The notes: generated by a model from the sequence alone, not told the origin. A DNA stretch of 64,000 bases from Azophilus sp026709365 (GCA_965200175.1 OZ241345.1:3348001-3412000), one strand, 5' to 3'; shown: positions 7,589-16,111, numbered from the stretch's first letter. Made by a program: numbers and translations.

Positions 7589-9823
7589 TTACGCCCTGAT
7601 CGGCAAAGTGCGGTGCCTGGTGCCGGTTGCCGCATGGAGCGCGTTCACGAGCGCTGGCGCGACCGGCGGCACCCCCGGCTCGCCGACGCCGGCCGGAAGC
7701 CGGCCTTGGGCAGGCACGAGTTCGACCTGGGTGGTCGGCGCTTCGGCGATGCGAAGGACCGGATAGTCGTGGAAGTTGCTCTGCGCGACCGCGCCGTCCT
7801 TCATGCCGATGTCGCCGTAAAGCGCCAGCGACAGCCCGAACACCACGGCCCCCTCCATCTGCGCCACGCAGGTGTCGGGATTGACGTAGGTGCCGCAGTC
7901 GAGGGCGACGTAGGCGTTCGACACCCGCGGCCGTCCATTCGCCATGCTGGCCTCCAGCACGATTGCCACATACGAGCGGAAGCTCTGATGGACCGCAAAG
8001 CCAAGGCCCACGCCCTCCGGCCTTGGCCGATCCCACTCGGCGAGCTTGCGAACCCGTTTGATGACCTCGCGCAACCGGCCGAAGTCGAGTTCGTGCCCTT
8101 CCGGCGCCGGCATTCCCGGCTGCTGCAGCTTGCCGCTGGCGGGAATCATCGCCAAGCGGTGCTCAATGGGGTCGCGGCCAACGGCAGCGGCCATCTCATC
8201 GGCGAACACGTTGGCCGAGAAGCCGTGAAAGACGTTGCACACCGAGCGCAGCCAGCCGATCCGCACCCCCGGGCGCAAGCCCGCGGATTCCATGCGCTGG
8301 TTCTCCACCGCATAGGGCAGGTTGGAGAAGCCCTGCTCCAGCTCGAAGGGCGCAGGCGCTGACGCCTGGGCGGCAAACACCGTCGTGATGGAGGGAAATG
8401 CCGATCTTTGCAGCCAAGCCTTGGGCTTGCCATCCTCATCGAGCACCGCTCGATGATGCTGCGCCGCCGCTGCATGGTAGAAGTCGTGGCGAATGTCGTC
8501 CTCGCGCAGCCATTGCACACGCACCGGACGCTTCAGGCGCTTGGACAGCTCGACGGCCTCCAAGGCGAAGTCCGGCTTGGACTTGCGCCCAAAAGCGCCG
8601 CCGAGCAGCGTCGGCGTCACGGCCACGCTGCCCGGATCCATGCCAAGGTAGCCGGCGATCAATCCGCGCGCCGACTGGGGATCCTGAAGCGGGGCATGCA
8701 CGACGCAGCCGCTCTCGGAGACGTCGGCAACGGCGACCGGCGGCTCCATGGGCGCATGAGCCAGGAAAGCCGTTTCGTAAACTGCGGAGACTTCCGTGCC
8801 GCCCTCGGCAAAGGCCGCATCCACATCGCCCTTACCCGATCCCGGCACGGGTGTTCCGGGCTTCATCACCGCCTCCCGCAGCGACCGGCGCAGCGCCTCG
8901 CTGTCGAAGCTTCGGTTGGGGCTGTCGGTCCATTCAATCTCCAGGCCGCGGGCGATCCTGATGGCCGTCCAAGTGTCCTCGGCAACCACCGCCACGCCGC
9001 CAAGCGGCGCGAACACCGGCCCCGCGCTGGGGGCTGGGGGGAGGGTCTCGATGCTGATGAGCCCCGGCTCGCCCTCGGGTTGGTTGACGATCGACTTGAC
9101 CCCGCCGCCCAGCCACGGGCAGCGCACCACCACCGCGGTGGCCATGTTCGGCAGCCGGTAGTCGGCGCCAAAGACGCCTTGGCCGCGGGCGATGTCGCCG
9201 GCATCGACATGCACCACGGGCTTGCCGATGTAGCGATGCTCCGCCTCGTTCTTTCGCGGCGCGTCCTCGGGCACTGGCAGCTGCGCCGCATCCGCCGCGA
9301 GTTCGCCGTAGTCCAGCCGACGGCCAGTGGCGGCGTGGATGACCGCATGGTCAACCGCGCTCACGGATTCGACGTCCACGCCCCAGCGGTCGGCGGCGGC
9401 TTGGCGCAGCATGAGACGCGCCGACGCGCCGGTGGCCCGCAAGCGGTCGTAGTTGAGCAGGATGCTCACCGAGCCGTCGGTGTTCTGGTTGCCGTACTTT
9501 TCGTCACCCTCGGCTTGGATGACCTCGACCCTCGACCAGTCGGCGTCCAGTTCGTCGGCAACCACTTGGGCAAGGGCGGTGCGGATCCCTTGGCCCATTT
9601 CCGAACGATGGGCGGTCACCCGCACCGTGCCGTCCCCGTCGATGGCCAGGAACAGGTTGGGTTCAAAGGCCGCGGCGGCTTTCGCTTGGGCAAAGGCGCC
9701 GCGGACTGGCAGGCAGGCACCCAGCACCAGCGTGCCGGAAACGCCAAGGAAGCGACGGCGCGACATTTCGGGAGAGAGATTGTCGGAAGAAAGGTCGGGG
9801 GAGAGATTGGCTATCGATTTCAT
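7589..9823 (-). CDS. Xanthine dehydrogenase family molybdopterin-binding subunit (IorB-like)
   Basis: 744 residues, the usual size of the large subunit of isoquinoline 1-oxidoreductase/aldehyde oxidoreductase-type enzymes. The N-terminus has a twin-arginine signal (MSRRRFLGVSGTLVLGACLP, residues 19-38), consistent with periplasmic export as in this subgroup. Conserved cofactor-domain motifs are visible: VTAHRSEMGQGIRTALAQVVADEL, GGAFGRKSKPDFALEAVELSK and YVALDCGTYVNPDTCVAQMEGAVVFGLSLALYG. It oxidises an aldehyde or N-heterocycle using water as oxygen source and passes electrons to the adjacent 2Fe-2S subunit. Its start overlaps the stop of that gene by 4 bp (ATGA), so the two are co-translated. 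The substrate is not predictable. Confidence 0.92.
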   Translation of the reverse strand: MKSIANLSPDLSSDNLSPEMSRRRFLGVSGTLVLGACLPVRGAFAQAKAAAAFEPNLFLAIDGDGTVRVTAHRSEMGQGIRTALAQVVADELDADWSRVEVIQAEGDEKYGNQNTDGSVSILLNYDRLRATGASARLMLRQAAADRWGVDVESVSAVDHAVIHAATGRRLDYGELAADAAQLPVPEDAPRKNEAEHRYIGKPVVHVDAGDIARGQGVFGADYRLPNMATAVVVRCPWLGGGVKSIVNQPEGEPGLISIETLPPAPSAGPVFAPLGGVAVVAEDTWTAIRIARGLEIEWTDSPNRSFDSEALRRSLREAVMKPGTPVPGSGKGDVDAAFAEGGTEVSAVYETAFLAHAPMEPPVAVADVSESGCVVHAPLQDPQSARGLIAGYLGMDPGSVAVTPTLLGGAFGRKSKPDFALEAVELSKRLKRPVRVQWLREDDIRHDFYHAAAAQHHRAVLDEDGKPKAWLQRSAFPSITTVFAAQASAPAPFELEQGFSNLPYAVENQRMESAGLRPGVRIGWLRSVCNVFHGFSANVFADEMAAAVGRDPIEHRLAMIPASGKLQQPGMPAPEGHELDFGRLREVIKRVRKLAEWDRPRPEGVGLGFAVHQSFRSYVAIVLEASMANGRPRVSNAYVALDCGTYVNPDTCVAQMEGAVVFGLSLALYGDIGMKDGAVAQSNFHDYPVLRIAEAPTTQVELVPAQGRLPAGVGEPGVPPVAPALVNALHAATGTRHRTLPIRA

Positions 9824-10293
9824 TCGCCGGCACCTCCCGCGTTGCGTTGGCTGGCTGCGTCATGGATGGCGGCGCGAATGCGCGAGTATGTTCCGCAACG
9901 GCAGATGTTGCCGGTCATGGCCGCATCAATGTCCTGGTCGGTGGGGGTCGGATTGGCGTCAAGCAGGGCGGCCGCGGACATCAGTTGCCCCGCTTGGCAG
10001 TAGCCGCACTGGGCGACGTTGTCGGCGACCCAAGTGCTGACCAGCTCCGGGTGCCGCGCCTCCAGGCTCTCGATGGTGCTGATGGACTTGCCGTCGAGGT
10101 CCGCCACCGGCAGCTGGCAGGACCGGACCGCGCTGCCGTCCACGTGGACCGTGCAGGCGCCGCAGTAGCCGCCGCCGCAGCCGTACTTGGCGCCGGTCAG
10201 CCCGATGTGGTCGCGCAGCACCCATAGCAGCGGGGTGTCGGGCGAGACATCGACCGATTGGCCGTTGCCGTTGACGTTGAGTTCGTAAACCAT
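9820..10293 (-). CDS. (2Fe-2S)-binding subunit (IorA-like)
   Basis: 157 residues, a complete small iron-sulfur subunit of the molybdenum hydroxylase family. The plant-ferredoxin type cluster is bound by CGGGYCGACTVHVDG near residue 40, and the second 2Fe-2S cluster by CGYCQAGQLMSAAALL near residue 95 and ICRCGTYSRIRAAI near residue 130. It transfers electrons from the molybdenum site of the IorB-like subunit to an external acceptor, commonly a cytochrome c. It is the first gene of a two-gene operon and overlaps the downstream gene by 4 bp. No FAD subunit is encoded, which is normal for the IorAB type. It has no signal peptide and could be co-exported with IorB by the Tat system. Confidence 0.93.
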   Translation of the reverse strand: MVYELNVNGNGQSVDVSPDTPLLWVLRDHIGLTGAKYGCGGGYCGACTVHVDGSAVRSCQLPVADLDGKSISTIESLEARHPELVSTWVADNVAQCGYCQAGQLMSAAALLDANPTPTDQDIDAAMTGNICRCGTYSRIRAAIHDAASQRNAGGAGE

Positions 10294-10373
10294 GCGCTGC
10301 CTCCCGCAACCGAAATTGATGCCCGTACTCTAAATGAAGGGATCAGCCATCGCAACGCGGGCGCGCCCGCCTG

Positions 10374-10583
10374 TCACTTCCGGAGAGGCTCGGTTCGGGT
10401 CAGGTGGCGCCCCGCCATGAACACCACCACATCAGCCGGCTGTAGAAAGCGGCTGTGATGCGAACGTGCAAAATGCACGGTGTCCACCAATCGGCCCAGC
10501 GGTGGCCTTCCGAAGTCCATCAAACGGCACTCTGGAGTTGGAAACTTATATTGCTGGCGATGGCGTTTCACATCGACATGCAC
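10374..10583 (-). pseudogene. C-terminal relic of a DUF3800-type protein
   Basis: A 69-codon reading contains RLVDTVHFARSHHSRFLQPADVVVFM, resembling the C-terminal part of DUF3800 proteins (family pattern: D-x-x-x-F-x-x-S-x-x-S-x-x-x-Q-x-A-D-x-x-x-x). The N-terminal two thirds are absent and the surrounding 370 bp between iorA and the MaoC genes holds no other gene, so this looks like a decayed fragment. A partial copy of the palindromic repeat (GAGTTTCGC, 10600-10640) lies next to it. Confidence 0.45.
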
Positions 10584-10670
10584 GAGGCGTATGGGCAGTG
10601 AGCTAAGTGGGCGCGCTGGAGTTTCGCTGGCGTCAAACGCCGCACCTGCTGGTGGGCATGGTCAAGCTGG

Positions 10671-11159
10671 TCAGGCTTCCTTGAGCCAATGGCTGCGCTT
10701 CTTGATGAGGGCGGTGCGCTCCATCTCCGCGACCAGTTTGCGGTCTTGATTGACCCCCCAGTGCTTGAACACCACGATGCCGGCGTCCTCGCGGTCGCCG
10801 TCGCGCTTTTCCAGGACGCGGGAATAGGCGTAGAGCGTGTCGCCGTGGAAGACCATGGTCCGCAGGCGGATTTTGTCCAGCCCGGTCTCCGCGAGCGCGT
10901 TCTCCACGGTGTCCTGGGTGGCGAGCCCGAGCACGATGGAGAAGTTCACCCCGCCGTAGCTCAGTATCTTGCCGAGCGGGGTCTTCTGCATCAGGTCCAG
11001 GTTGAAGTGCCCTTGGGCGGTGTTCATGACCATGTTGGTGATGTTCACGTTCTCCAGCTCCGTCACGGTCTTGCCGCGGGCGTGCCGGATGGTCTGGCCC
11101 ACCTCGAAGTCCTCGAAGTAGTTGTCGTGGCTGGTGAGGCTGGCGAGCCTATTGTTCAT
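10671..11159 (-). CDS. MaoC-like acyl-CoA hydratase, second of a pair
   Basis: 162 residues from the ATG at 11159, which is preceded by AAGGAG at good spacing; a longer open reading from 11267 runs inside the upstream gene and is rejected. The hot-dog fold family is recognised by YFEDFEVGQTIRHARGKTVTELENVNITN, the N-terminal part of MaoC/R-specific hydratases. LMQKTPLGKILSYGGVNFSIVLGLATQDT corresponds to the hydration-motif region. Its start overlaps the 3' end of the paired MaoC gene by 11 bp. The two probably act together as a hydratase/dehydratase of (R)-3-hydroxyacyl-CoA or mesaconyl-CoA-type substrates. Confidence 0.85.
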   Translation of the reverse strand: MNNRLASLTSHDNYFEDFEVGQTIRHARGKTVTELENVNITNMVMNTAQGHFNLDLMQKTPLGKILSYGGVNFSIVLGLATQDTVENALAETGLDKIRLRTMVFHGDTLYAYSRVLEKRDGDREDAGIVVFKHWGVNQDRKLVAEMERTALIKKRSHWLKEA

Positions 11160-11685
11160 CGCGCGACTCCTTGGCTGGTCCCCGCTCCCCCATCTGGCCC
11201 TTCCAGATGGCCAGGTTCGAGCGCCGAAACTCGATGACCTTGCGGCCGTGCTGGTTGAACCCTTCATTGTGCCAAGTCACCACGCCGCGGCCCTCGGTGG
11301 ACGCCGACTCGCGCATCGCCTCGGTGGTGGAGACGGCGGTCAGCGTGTCGCCCGGGTACACCGGCTCCAGGTAATTGACGCCGTCAACGCCCAGAAAGGG
11401 GCCACCGAGGCCTTCCGAGCAGACTTCGACGGTCAGGCCGAGGATGACGTTGAACACCAGTTGGGGGCACACGACGATGTCGGGGTGCCCAAGGGCCTTG
11501 GCGTACTCGCGATTGAAGTACAGCGGGTTGTAGGCCAGCGTCAGGTGGCAGAACTGAATGGCGTCCGCCTCGGTGATGGTGCGGCCCCAGTGATGGTGGA
11601 TCACCTCGCCCACCGTGAAGTCGTGGTAGCCCTGGCCGCGCCGGCGCAACGCCGCGCTATCGAGCATGTCCTCGAACTCGCTCAT
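11149..11685 (-). CDS. MaoC-like acyl-CoA hydratase, first of a pair
   Basis: 178 residues from the ATG at 11685, chosen because GGAGCAAAG stands just upstream; an upstream ATG at 11766 has no such site. Hot-dog domain features include DFTVGEVIHHHWGRTITEADAIQFCHLTLAYNPLYFN, matching the hydratase motif region (the D and N/H positions of MaoC), and YLEPVYPGDTLTAVSTT. It overlaps the second MaoC gene and together they form a two-gene operon. The pair resembles the two-subunit mesaconyl-CoA/beta-methylmalyl-CoA-type or R-hydratase enzymes, but the substrate is unproven. Confidence 0.84.
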   Translation of the reverse strand: MSEFEDMLDSAALRRRGQGYHDFTVGEVIHHHWGRTITEADAIQFCHLTLAYNPLYFNREYAKALGHPDIVVCPQLVFNVILGLTVEVCSEGLGGPFLGVDGVNYLEPVYPGDTLTAVSTTEAMRESASTEGRGVVTWHNEGFNQHGRKVIEFRRSNLAIWKGQMGERGPAKESRDEQ

Positions 11686-11800
11686 GGTCTTTGCTCCATG
11701 GTATCGCCGGACAACCGCAGCCCATGTGGGATGCGCTGGATTGGCAATCAGCCGCTGAAAGGTCAATCCCCACCAGCGCGATGTTGCCGTCGCTTGGTGA

Positions 11801-11827
11801 AAAGCCGCCCGCCCTGCGGGCGGCTTT
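11801..11827 (-). terminator. Rho-independent terminator-like hairpin after TonB-dependent receptor 1
   Basis: A perfect 12-bp stem (AAAGCCGCCCGC pairing with GCGGGCGGCTTT) with a 3-base loop, starting 11 bp past the receptor stop codon. The arm ends in TTT and is followed by TC, a short U-tract on the minus strand. Confidence 0.75.
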
Positions 11828-11837
11828 CCGCGTCAGC

Positions 11838-14597
11838 CTATTGGAAGTTCATCCTCAGGGTGGCGCCAACCATTCTCGGCGGTGCCAGGAAGGTGCTGTA
11901 GCTGCCGCCCTGGAAGACCGAGTTGAACACCAAGGTCTCAATGTGGTTGTCGAACAGGTTCCGGGCCCAGACTTGGAAGTCCCACCGATCGTCCGCAGCG
12001 CGAAGGCCAAGCTGCAGGTTGACCAGAACCTCGTCGGATACGTCCTTTTGCCTCCTGAGGTCGGAACCCGTGTTATGCGCGCCCCGGAAGCCGACGTTAA
12101 GGTTGCCGTAGGCGAACAGGCGGTCGTTGAGGGGCTGTTCCGCAAACAGCGACGTGCTGCCTTGCCAGTACGGCGCGTGGGTGATCTGGCGACCCTCGAT
12201 GTTCTCCAGTGCGGCCCAATCCTCCATCAGGCCGAACTCTTGATCGAGGAACAGCTCGGTTTCGGTTCGCGGATCATTGAGGTCGTCGCCATATCGGGTG
12301 TCGGCGTAGGTAATGCCCAGGGACCACAGGATGCCGTCGGCCAGGATCCAACTACCTTCAAACTCGACGCCCTTGCTGATCATCTCGTCGGTGTTGCTGA
12401 TCAGGAAGCCGGTGCCAGTGAAGGTGTTGAGCTGGAAGTCCTCGAAGTCGCTGTAGAAGACGGCGACGTTGGTGGTCAGGCGACCGTCCAGGAACTGGCC
12501 CTTCATGCCAATCTCATAGGCATTGACGAATTCCGGTTCGAAGCGATGGTCGTCATCGAAGAAGGCGCAGTCCAGAAGCGCGACGCTGGCATTGGGAACC
12601 AAGTTTTGGTTGGCGATCCCTCCCAATGACCCGCATTCAAATTGCGTCAGGCCGTTGCTGCCCATCTCGATGATGCCGTCTTCGACTGCCTGCGGCACAT
12701 CCGCGGCCAGTCCGCTCTCCAATAGGAAGCGCGCATCGCCGCCAGTGGCTAGGAAGGTGGCGAAGGAATCCATCTCGATGGCTTGCTGGTCGAGGTTGAA
12801 GCCCCCGGCCTTGTAGCCCCTTGAGACGGTGCCGTACAGGTTCACCTCATCGGTGACGGCCCACGACAGGCTGACGGTGCCGGTCCATTCCTTCTCCGTC
12901 TCCTTGTCCTCCCAGGAGACGATGTTGCACAGGGAGCCGATGAAGACCAAGCCGGTGCAATGGGCTTCGTTGAATTCATTGCGCAGCATGGCAGCCATCA
13001 GGTCGCGCTGCGTGCCCTGCACCGGTTCAACGCCGTTGATGCGGGTGATGGCGTCCTTGGTCTCGTTCGAGTAGCGCGCGCCGACGGTCAGGGTCAGCGT
13101 CTCGGTCAGGTCGAACGTGTTGTGCGTGAAGATGGACCAGCCGTCGGTTTCCTGAGCGTAGTCGGCGGCGTAGCCGTCGTTCTCCTGGTAGTTGGGCCGC
13201 GGCGTGCCGTCGCCTTCCAGCATGCGGGTGGCCGGATTGTAGGTGCCCAAGCCGGCGCCGGTGGTTGTTCCGAAGGGTGCGTTGGTCAAGGTGTACAAAT
13301 CGAAGGGCGCCAGACCGACAACGTAGCGGCTCACGTATTCGGGCCCATCTTCCGCCAAGCGAATGGCCTCATCGGTGGCAATGTCCTCCGTGTAGAAGTA
13401 GGCGCCCACCAAGTAGCTGCCGCGCTCCGTGTTGAACTGCAGCTGCAGTTCCTGGGAGAAGTTCTCGAACGACTCGTTGGTGTACTGCGGCTGCAGCACG
13501 TCGGCGCCGGTGAAGTCGATGTCCTGACCGCGCTCCACGTCGAACTCCCGGTAGGAGGTTATGGAGGTGAGCGACAGATTGTCGCTGATGTTCCAGTTGA
13601 GCTGGTTCTGGATGCCCTTGTCCTCCACCAGTTCAAAGGGGTCGAAGTTGACGCCAACGTCCCAGGACTCGTCATCATCACCGCGTTCCGCGGGTCGGCC
13701 GTTCGCCGCCAGGAGATCGTTGATGATGACGCCGGGCGCTTCGCCGAGGTTCAAGATGCCCCGCGTCGTGGCGCTGGGACCTTGCTCGTTAAAGTTCACC
13801 GAGTGGAAGTTGGCGGGGCAGCAGTCCTCATCCCGGTCGGTGTAGTCGAGGATCAGGCGGTTGTCCCAAGTGTCCCCCTGCCACAGCAGTTGGCCCTTGA
13901 TGCTGTAGCGTTCGCGGCTGTCGTAGGCGTCGTCGGTGACGTTGTCCTCGTAGTAGCCGTCCCGTTCGTGGTAGTTGACGCTCAGCCGGTAGGCGAGGCG
14001 GTCATCCGCCAGCGGGCCGGTGGCGGAGGCTTGCACCTTGATCGCCCCGAAGTCGCCGGCGCTCAGCGCCACCATGGAGGATTGCTCAAATTCCGGCTTC
14101 TTGGTGATGATCTGCAGCGCCCCGGCGCTGGTGTTCTTGCCGAACAGCGTGCCTTGGGGGCCGCGCAGCACCTCCACGCGGTCGATGTCGACGAAGTCGG
14201 AGAAGGCCTGGCCGGCCCGGCTTCGGTAAACCCCGTCAATGAAGGTGCCGACGGCCGCCTCAAGACCGGGGTTGTTGCCCGTGGTGCCCACGCCGCGGAT
14301 GCGCACCGTGCCGCCGTTGGACGTGGAGTTGGAGCTATAGACGGAGATGGAGGGCGACACTTCCTGCAGGCCGTAGAGATCCTGCACGCCCCGAGCGTCC
14401 AAATCCTCTCCGGCGAATGCCGACACCGCGATCGGGACGTCCTGGATTGACTCCTCCCGCCTGGTGGCGGTCACCAAGATCTCCTCGATGTCCTGAGCGG
14501 CGGCCGTGCCGGACTGAGCCAGCGCGGACGGCCCGAACAAGGCGGCAAAACCCGCCCAAAGCAAAGCGATTGCGGTGCTGTTCCTAAACTTGATCAC
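11838..14597 (-). CDS. TonB-dependent receptor 1
   Basis: 919 residues with a signal peptide (cleavage near ALAQ, residue 27), a TonB-box region (DIEEILVTATRREES, about 35-50), a plug domain (VEVLRGPQGTLFGKNTSAGALQIITKKP, about 130-160) and a long 22-strand-type beta barrel. The C-terminus is VGATLRMNFQ, with the aromatic one residue from the end. The receptor takes up a scarce substrate across the outer membrane using TonB energy. This IQDVPIAVSAF-type group is common in marine heterotrophs, and the substrate cannot be read from sequence. It is the last gene before a clear terminator and stands downstream of a relic that copies part of its plug. Confidence 0.93.
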   Translation of the reverse strand: MIKFRNSTAIALLWAGFAALFGPSALAQSGTAAAQDIEEILVTATRREESIQDVPIAVSAFAGEDLDARGVQDLYGLQEVSPSISVYSSNSTSNGGTVRIRGVGTTGNNPGLEAAVGTFIDGVYRSRAGQAFSDFVDIDRVEVLRGPQGTLFGKNTSAGALQIITKKPEFEQSSMVALSAGDFGAIKVQASATGPLADDRLAYRLSVNYHERDGYYEDNVTDDAYDSRERYSIKGQLLWQGDTWDNRLILDYTDRDEDCCPANFHSVNFNEQGPSATTRGILNLGEAPGVIINDLLAANGRPAERGDDDESWDVGVNFDPFELVEDKGIQNQLNWNISDNLSLTSITSYREFDVERGQDIDFTGADVLQPQYTNESFENFSQELQLQFNTERGSYLVGAYFYTEDIATDEAIRLAEDGPEYVSRYVVGLAPFDLYTLTNAPFGTTTGAGLGTYNPATRMLEGDGTPRPNYQENDGYAADYAQETDGWSIFTHNTFDLTETLTLTVGARYSNETKDAITRINGVEPVQGTQRDLMAAMLRNEFNEAHCTGLVFIGSLCNIVSWEDKETEKEWTGTVSLSWAVTDEVNLYGTVSRGYKAGGFNLDQQAIEMDSFATFLATGGDARFLLESGLAADVPQAVEDGIIEMGSNGLTQFECGSLGGIANQNLVPNASVALLDCAFFDDDHRFEPEFVNAYEIGMKGQFLDGRLTTNVAVFYSDFEDFQLNTFTGTGFLISNTDEMISKGVEFEGSWILADGILWSLGITYADTRYGDDLNDPRTETELFLDQEFGLMEDWAALENIEGRQITHAPYWQGSTSLFAEQPLNDRLFAYGNLNVGFRGAHNTGSDLRRQKDVSDEVLVNLQLGLRAADDRWDFQVWARNLFDNHIETLVFNSVFQGGSYSTFLAPPRMVGATLRMNFQ

Positions 14598-14823
14598 TTC
14601 GATCCCTCCATTAATCCAAATGCAATTTCAGCCGCAGCGCCAGTGAAAGCGGTGCGCCAATTGGCACCCGCCAACCGAAACTGGTACGGCGCACCACGGC
14701 TGCTTGGCGGATTTGAGCATAAATTCCTTCATGTTTCCAACACTTTCTTTACATAAAAAATCAATAATTCCCCTTCAGCGGATAAGCCCGCCGTGGAGGC
14801 GCGACACTAAGCCGCTAGTCGAG

Positions 14824-14958
14824 ATCCTCGTCCGCCAGCGGGCCGGTGGGGGACGCTTGGACCTTGACCGCTCCGAAGTCGCCTTTGCTCAGAGCGACCA
14901 TGCAGGATTGCTCAAGCTCCGGCTTGGTGACGATCAGCGGCGCTCCCGTATTGTGTGG
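14824..14958 (-). pseudogene. Relic copy of the plug region of TonB-dependent receptor 1
   Basis: About 135 bp aligns by eye with 14007-14140 inside the intact receptor: both share CCGCCAGCGGGCCGGTGG, CCGAAGTCGCC and AGGATTGCTCAA, with scattered substitutions and small deletions. Neither flank continues the homology. It is therefore a fragment of a paralogous receptor gene or of an old duplication. The 14598-14823 interval before it shows no gene. Confidence 0.75.
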
Positions 14959-15052
14959 ATGACCACATAATCACCTTCGTGTCTGCGGAGTCGAGCCGCC
15001 GGTGCATTCTCGCGCACCAGTGCGCAAAGGGCAGTGCCAGCAGATCTGCTGG

Positions 15053-15551
15053 TGCGCTAATGCGGTCTCGACGTGCCCCGTTGGCCCATCGCCATCGGGG
15101 CACGGCGGGTTTGGCCTATCGGAGTTCCGCAGCGGTGCCGGGATGCCCCCGCTACGGCCCAGACAGCCTCAGTTGCCCATCCGATAGGTGACGCCAAACC
15201 TGAACATCCGCCCGAAGGGGTTGTGGACGAACGGGTCATAGTTCAGGTCACGGCCTGCGAAGTTGGGCCCCGGAAGGTGGTTCCCACAGAGGCGCGCAGT
15301 CCGATGCTGGGCAGCATCTGCCAACGAACGGCGACCTTGGGATCCAAGCTAGAACCCGTGGAACCGCCATACTCAGCATGTAGTCGAACAGATCCTGGTT
15401 GTTCAGGGCTGGGTTGAAGTCGGGGTTTTCGGCGATCCCGCCCGGCACCTGCGGATGTGAGCCGGGCATGGAGTTGGAGAAGGGAATCCAATAGCGGCAA
15501 GGCCCTTGGCCGACATTGGTCATGACGGTTTCCAAGGAGAACGCCAAGTTT
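15053..15551 (-). pseudogene. Scrambled relic of TonB-dependent receptor 2
   Basis: Three pieces of the intact gene at 16289-19300 are fused with the intervening parts lost. 15053-15261 matches 16175-16383 (3' flank plus C-terminal codons). 15262-15372 matches 17160-17268. 15366-15551 matches 17604-17793, with a 4-bp deletion near 15378. The second junction lies in a shared CCGCCATA, suggesting microhomology-mediated deletion. The pieces keep the original order, so internal deletion of a tandem duplicate explains them. Identity is high, so the event looks recent. Confidence 0.88.
15071..15102 (-). terminator. Terminator-like hairpin, relic copy
   Basis: CGTGCCCCG pairs with CGGGGCACG over a 15-base loop. 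It is the duplicate of the hairpin at 16192-16224 downstream of the intact receptor. No U-tract follows, so termination activity is uncertain. Confidence 0.4.
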
Positions 15552-15586
15552 GACACAAGTCGGCTAATGGCCTATATCAGCGATAT
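15550..15586 (+). promoter_or_regulatory. brnT promoter and candidate autoregulatory operator
   Basis: A consensus -35 TTGACA (15550-15555) is separated by exactly 17 bp from a -10 TATATC (15573-15578). Transcription would start at or next to the ATG at 15585, giving a leaderless message. A perfect palindrome ATATC-AGC-GATAT (15574-15586) overlaps the -10 and the start codon, where a BrnT-BrnA repressor complex would be expected to bind. The -35 spans the junction with the receptor relic. Confidence 0.65.
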
Positions 15587-15866
15587 GGAGTTCGAGTGGG
15601 ACGATGCTAAGAACAGTGTCTGTTTCGCAAGTCGTGGCTTTGACTTCGCCCATGCCGTCCAAGCCTTCCTCGATCCCCATCGAATTGTCGTGCCGGACAG
15701 CCGACGAGACTATGGCGAGGATCGCTACCGGCTGCTCGGAAAAATTGACAGTCGCGCATATGTGGTCATCTACACAAAGCGGGGGTCGGTGATTCGCATC
15801 ATTTCGGCTCGTAAGGCGAATCGCAAGGAGGTCGAGAACTATGAGCACAACACGCATCAGGATTGA
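15585..15866 (+). CDS. brnT: BrnT-family toxin (ribonuclease)
   Basis: 93 residues, the usual BrnT length. The start MEFEWDDAKN and the sequence FDFAHAVQAFLDPHRIV, RRDYGEDRYRLLGKIDSRAYVVIYTKRGSVIRIISARKANRKE match the RelE-fold BrnT family, including the conserved RxISARxAxxxE ending. BrnT cleaves RNA and is neutralised by BrnA. The ATG at 15585 is preferred over upstream in-frame ATGs because family members begin here and the promoter positions the transcript start there. It overlaps the 5' end of the brnA-like gene by 26 bp. The gene is inserted between a receptor relic and a HigA relic, as expected for a mobile toxin-antitoxin cassette. Confidence 0.9.
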   Translation: MEFEWDDAKNSVCFASRGFDFAHAVQAFLDPHRIVVPDSRRDYGEDRYRLLGKIDSRAYVVIYTKRGSVIRIISARKANRKEVENYEHNTHQD

Positions 15867-16029
15867 TCCCCACGATTCAACGACCCTGCCCAAGGGAAGG
15901 ATCGATCCCACCAGGGTGGACGCCACCACCGAGGCCGAGATTGCCTTGCAACAGCAAGAGGACGAAGCTGAGGCCAAGCGGGACGCACGCCGGGTACGGC
16001 GGCAGTCAGACACTCTCCGACTTCACTGA
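15841..16029 (+). CDS. brnA: BrnA-family antitoxin, truncated before its DNA-binding domain
   Basis: 62 residues starting at an ATG with a strong AAGGAGG site. The N-terminal part (TRIRIDPHDSTTLPKGRIDPTRVDATTEAEIALQQQEDEAEAKRDARRVRR) is typical BrnA and should hold the toxin-binding segment. Full-length homologues continue with a helix-turn-helix of the type GLSQAEFA; here the frame ends after RRQSDTLRLH. No alternative frame restores that domain. The junction falls where a reverse-strand HigA fragment begins, so the loss seems due to recombination. The shortened protein might still bind BrnT but should not repress by itself. Confidence 0.8.
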   Translation: MSTTRIRIDPHDSTTLPKGRIDPTRVDATTEAEIALQQQEDEAEAKRDARRVRRQSDTLRLH

Positions 16030-16111
16030 CATCGATCATGTGGAGGTATCGGTCGATGCGGCCCAGCGCCGCATCGCAGTCCCGCTCAGTCCTGATCGGC
16101 TTGATGTCCAT
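16000..16111 (-). pseudogene. 5' relic of a HigA-type antitoxin gene
   Basis: The minus strand from the ATG at 16111 reads MDIKPIRTERDCDAALGRIDRYLH, which resembles the N-terminus of HigA antitoxins (family pattern MDIxPIRTExDYxAALxEIxxL). The similarity fades within about 30 codons, at the junction with the brnA gene, so only the start of the gene survives. No HigB toxin is seen nearby. Confidence 0.55.

Noticed and set aside
12960..14450. 496-codon open frame on the plus strand opposite TonB-dependent receptor 1
   Set aside because: Antisense shadow without any recognisable motif.
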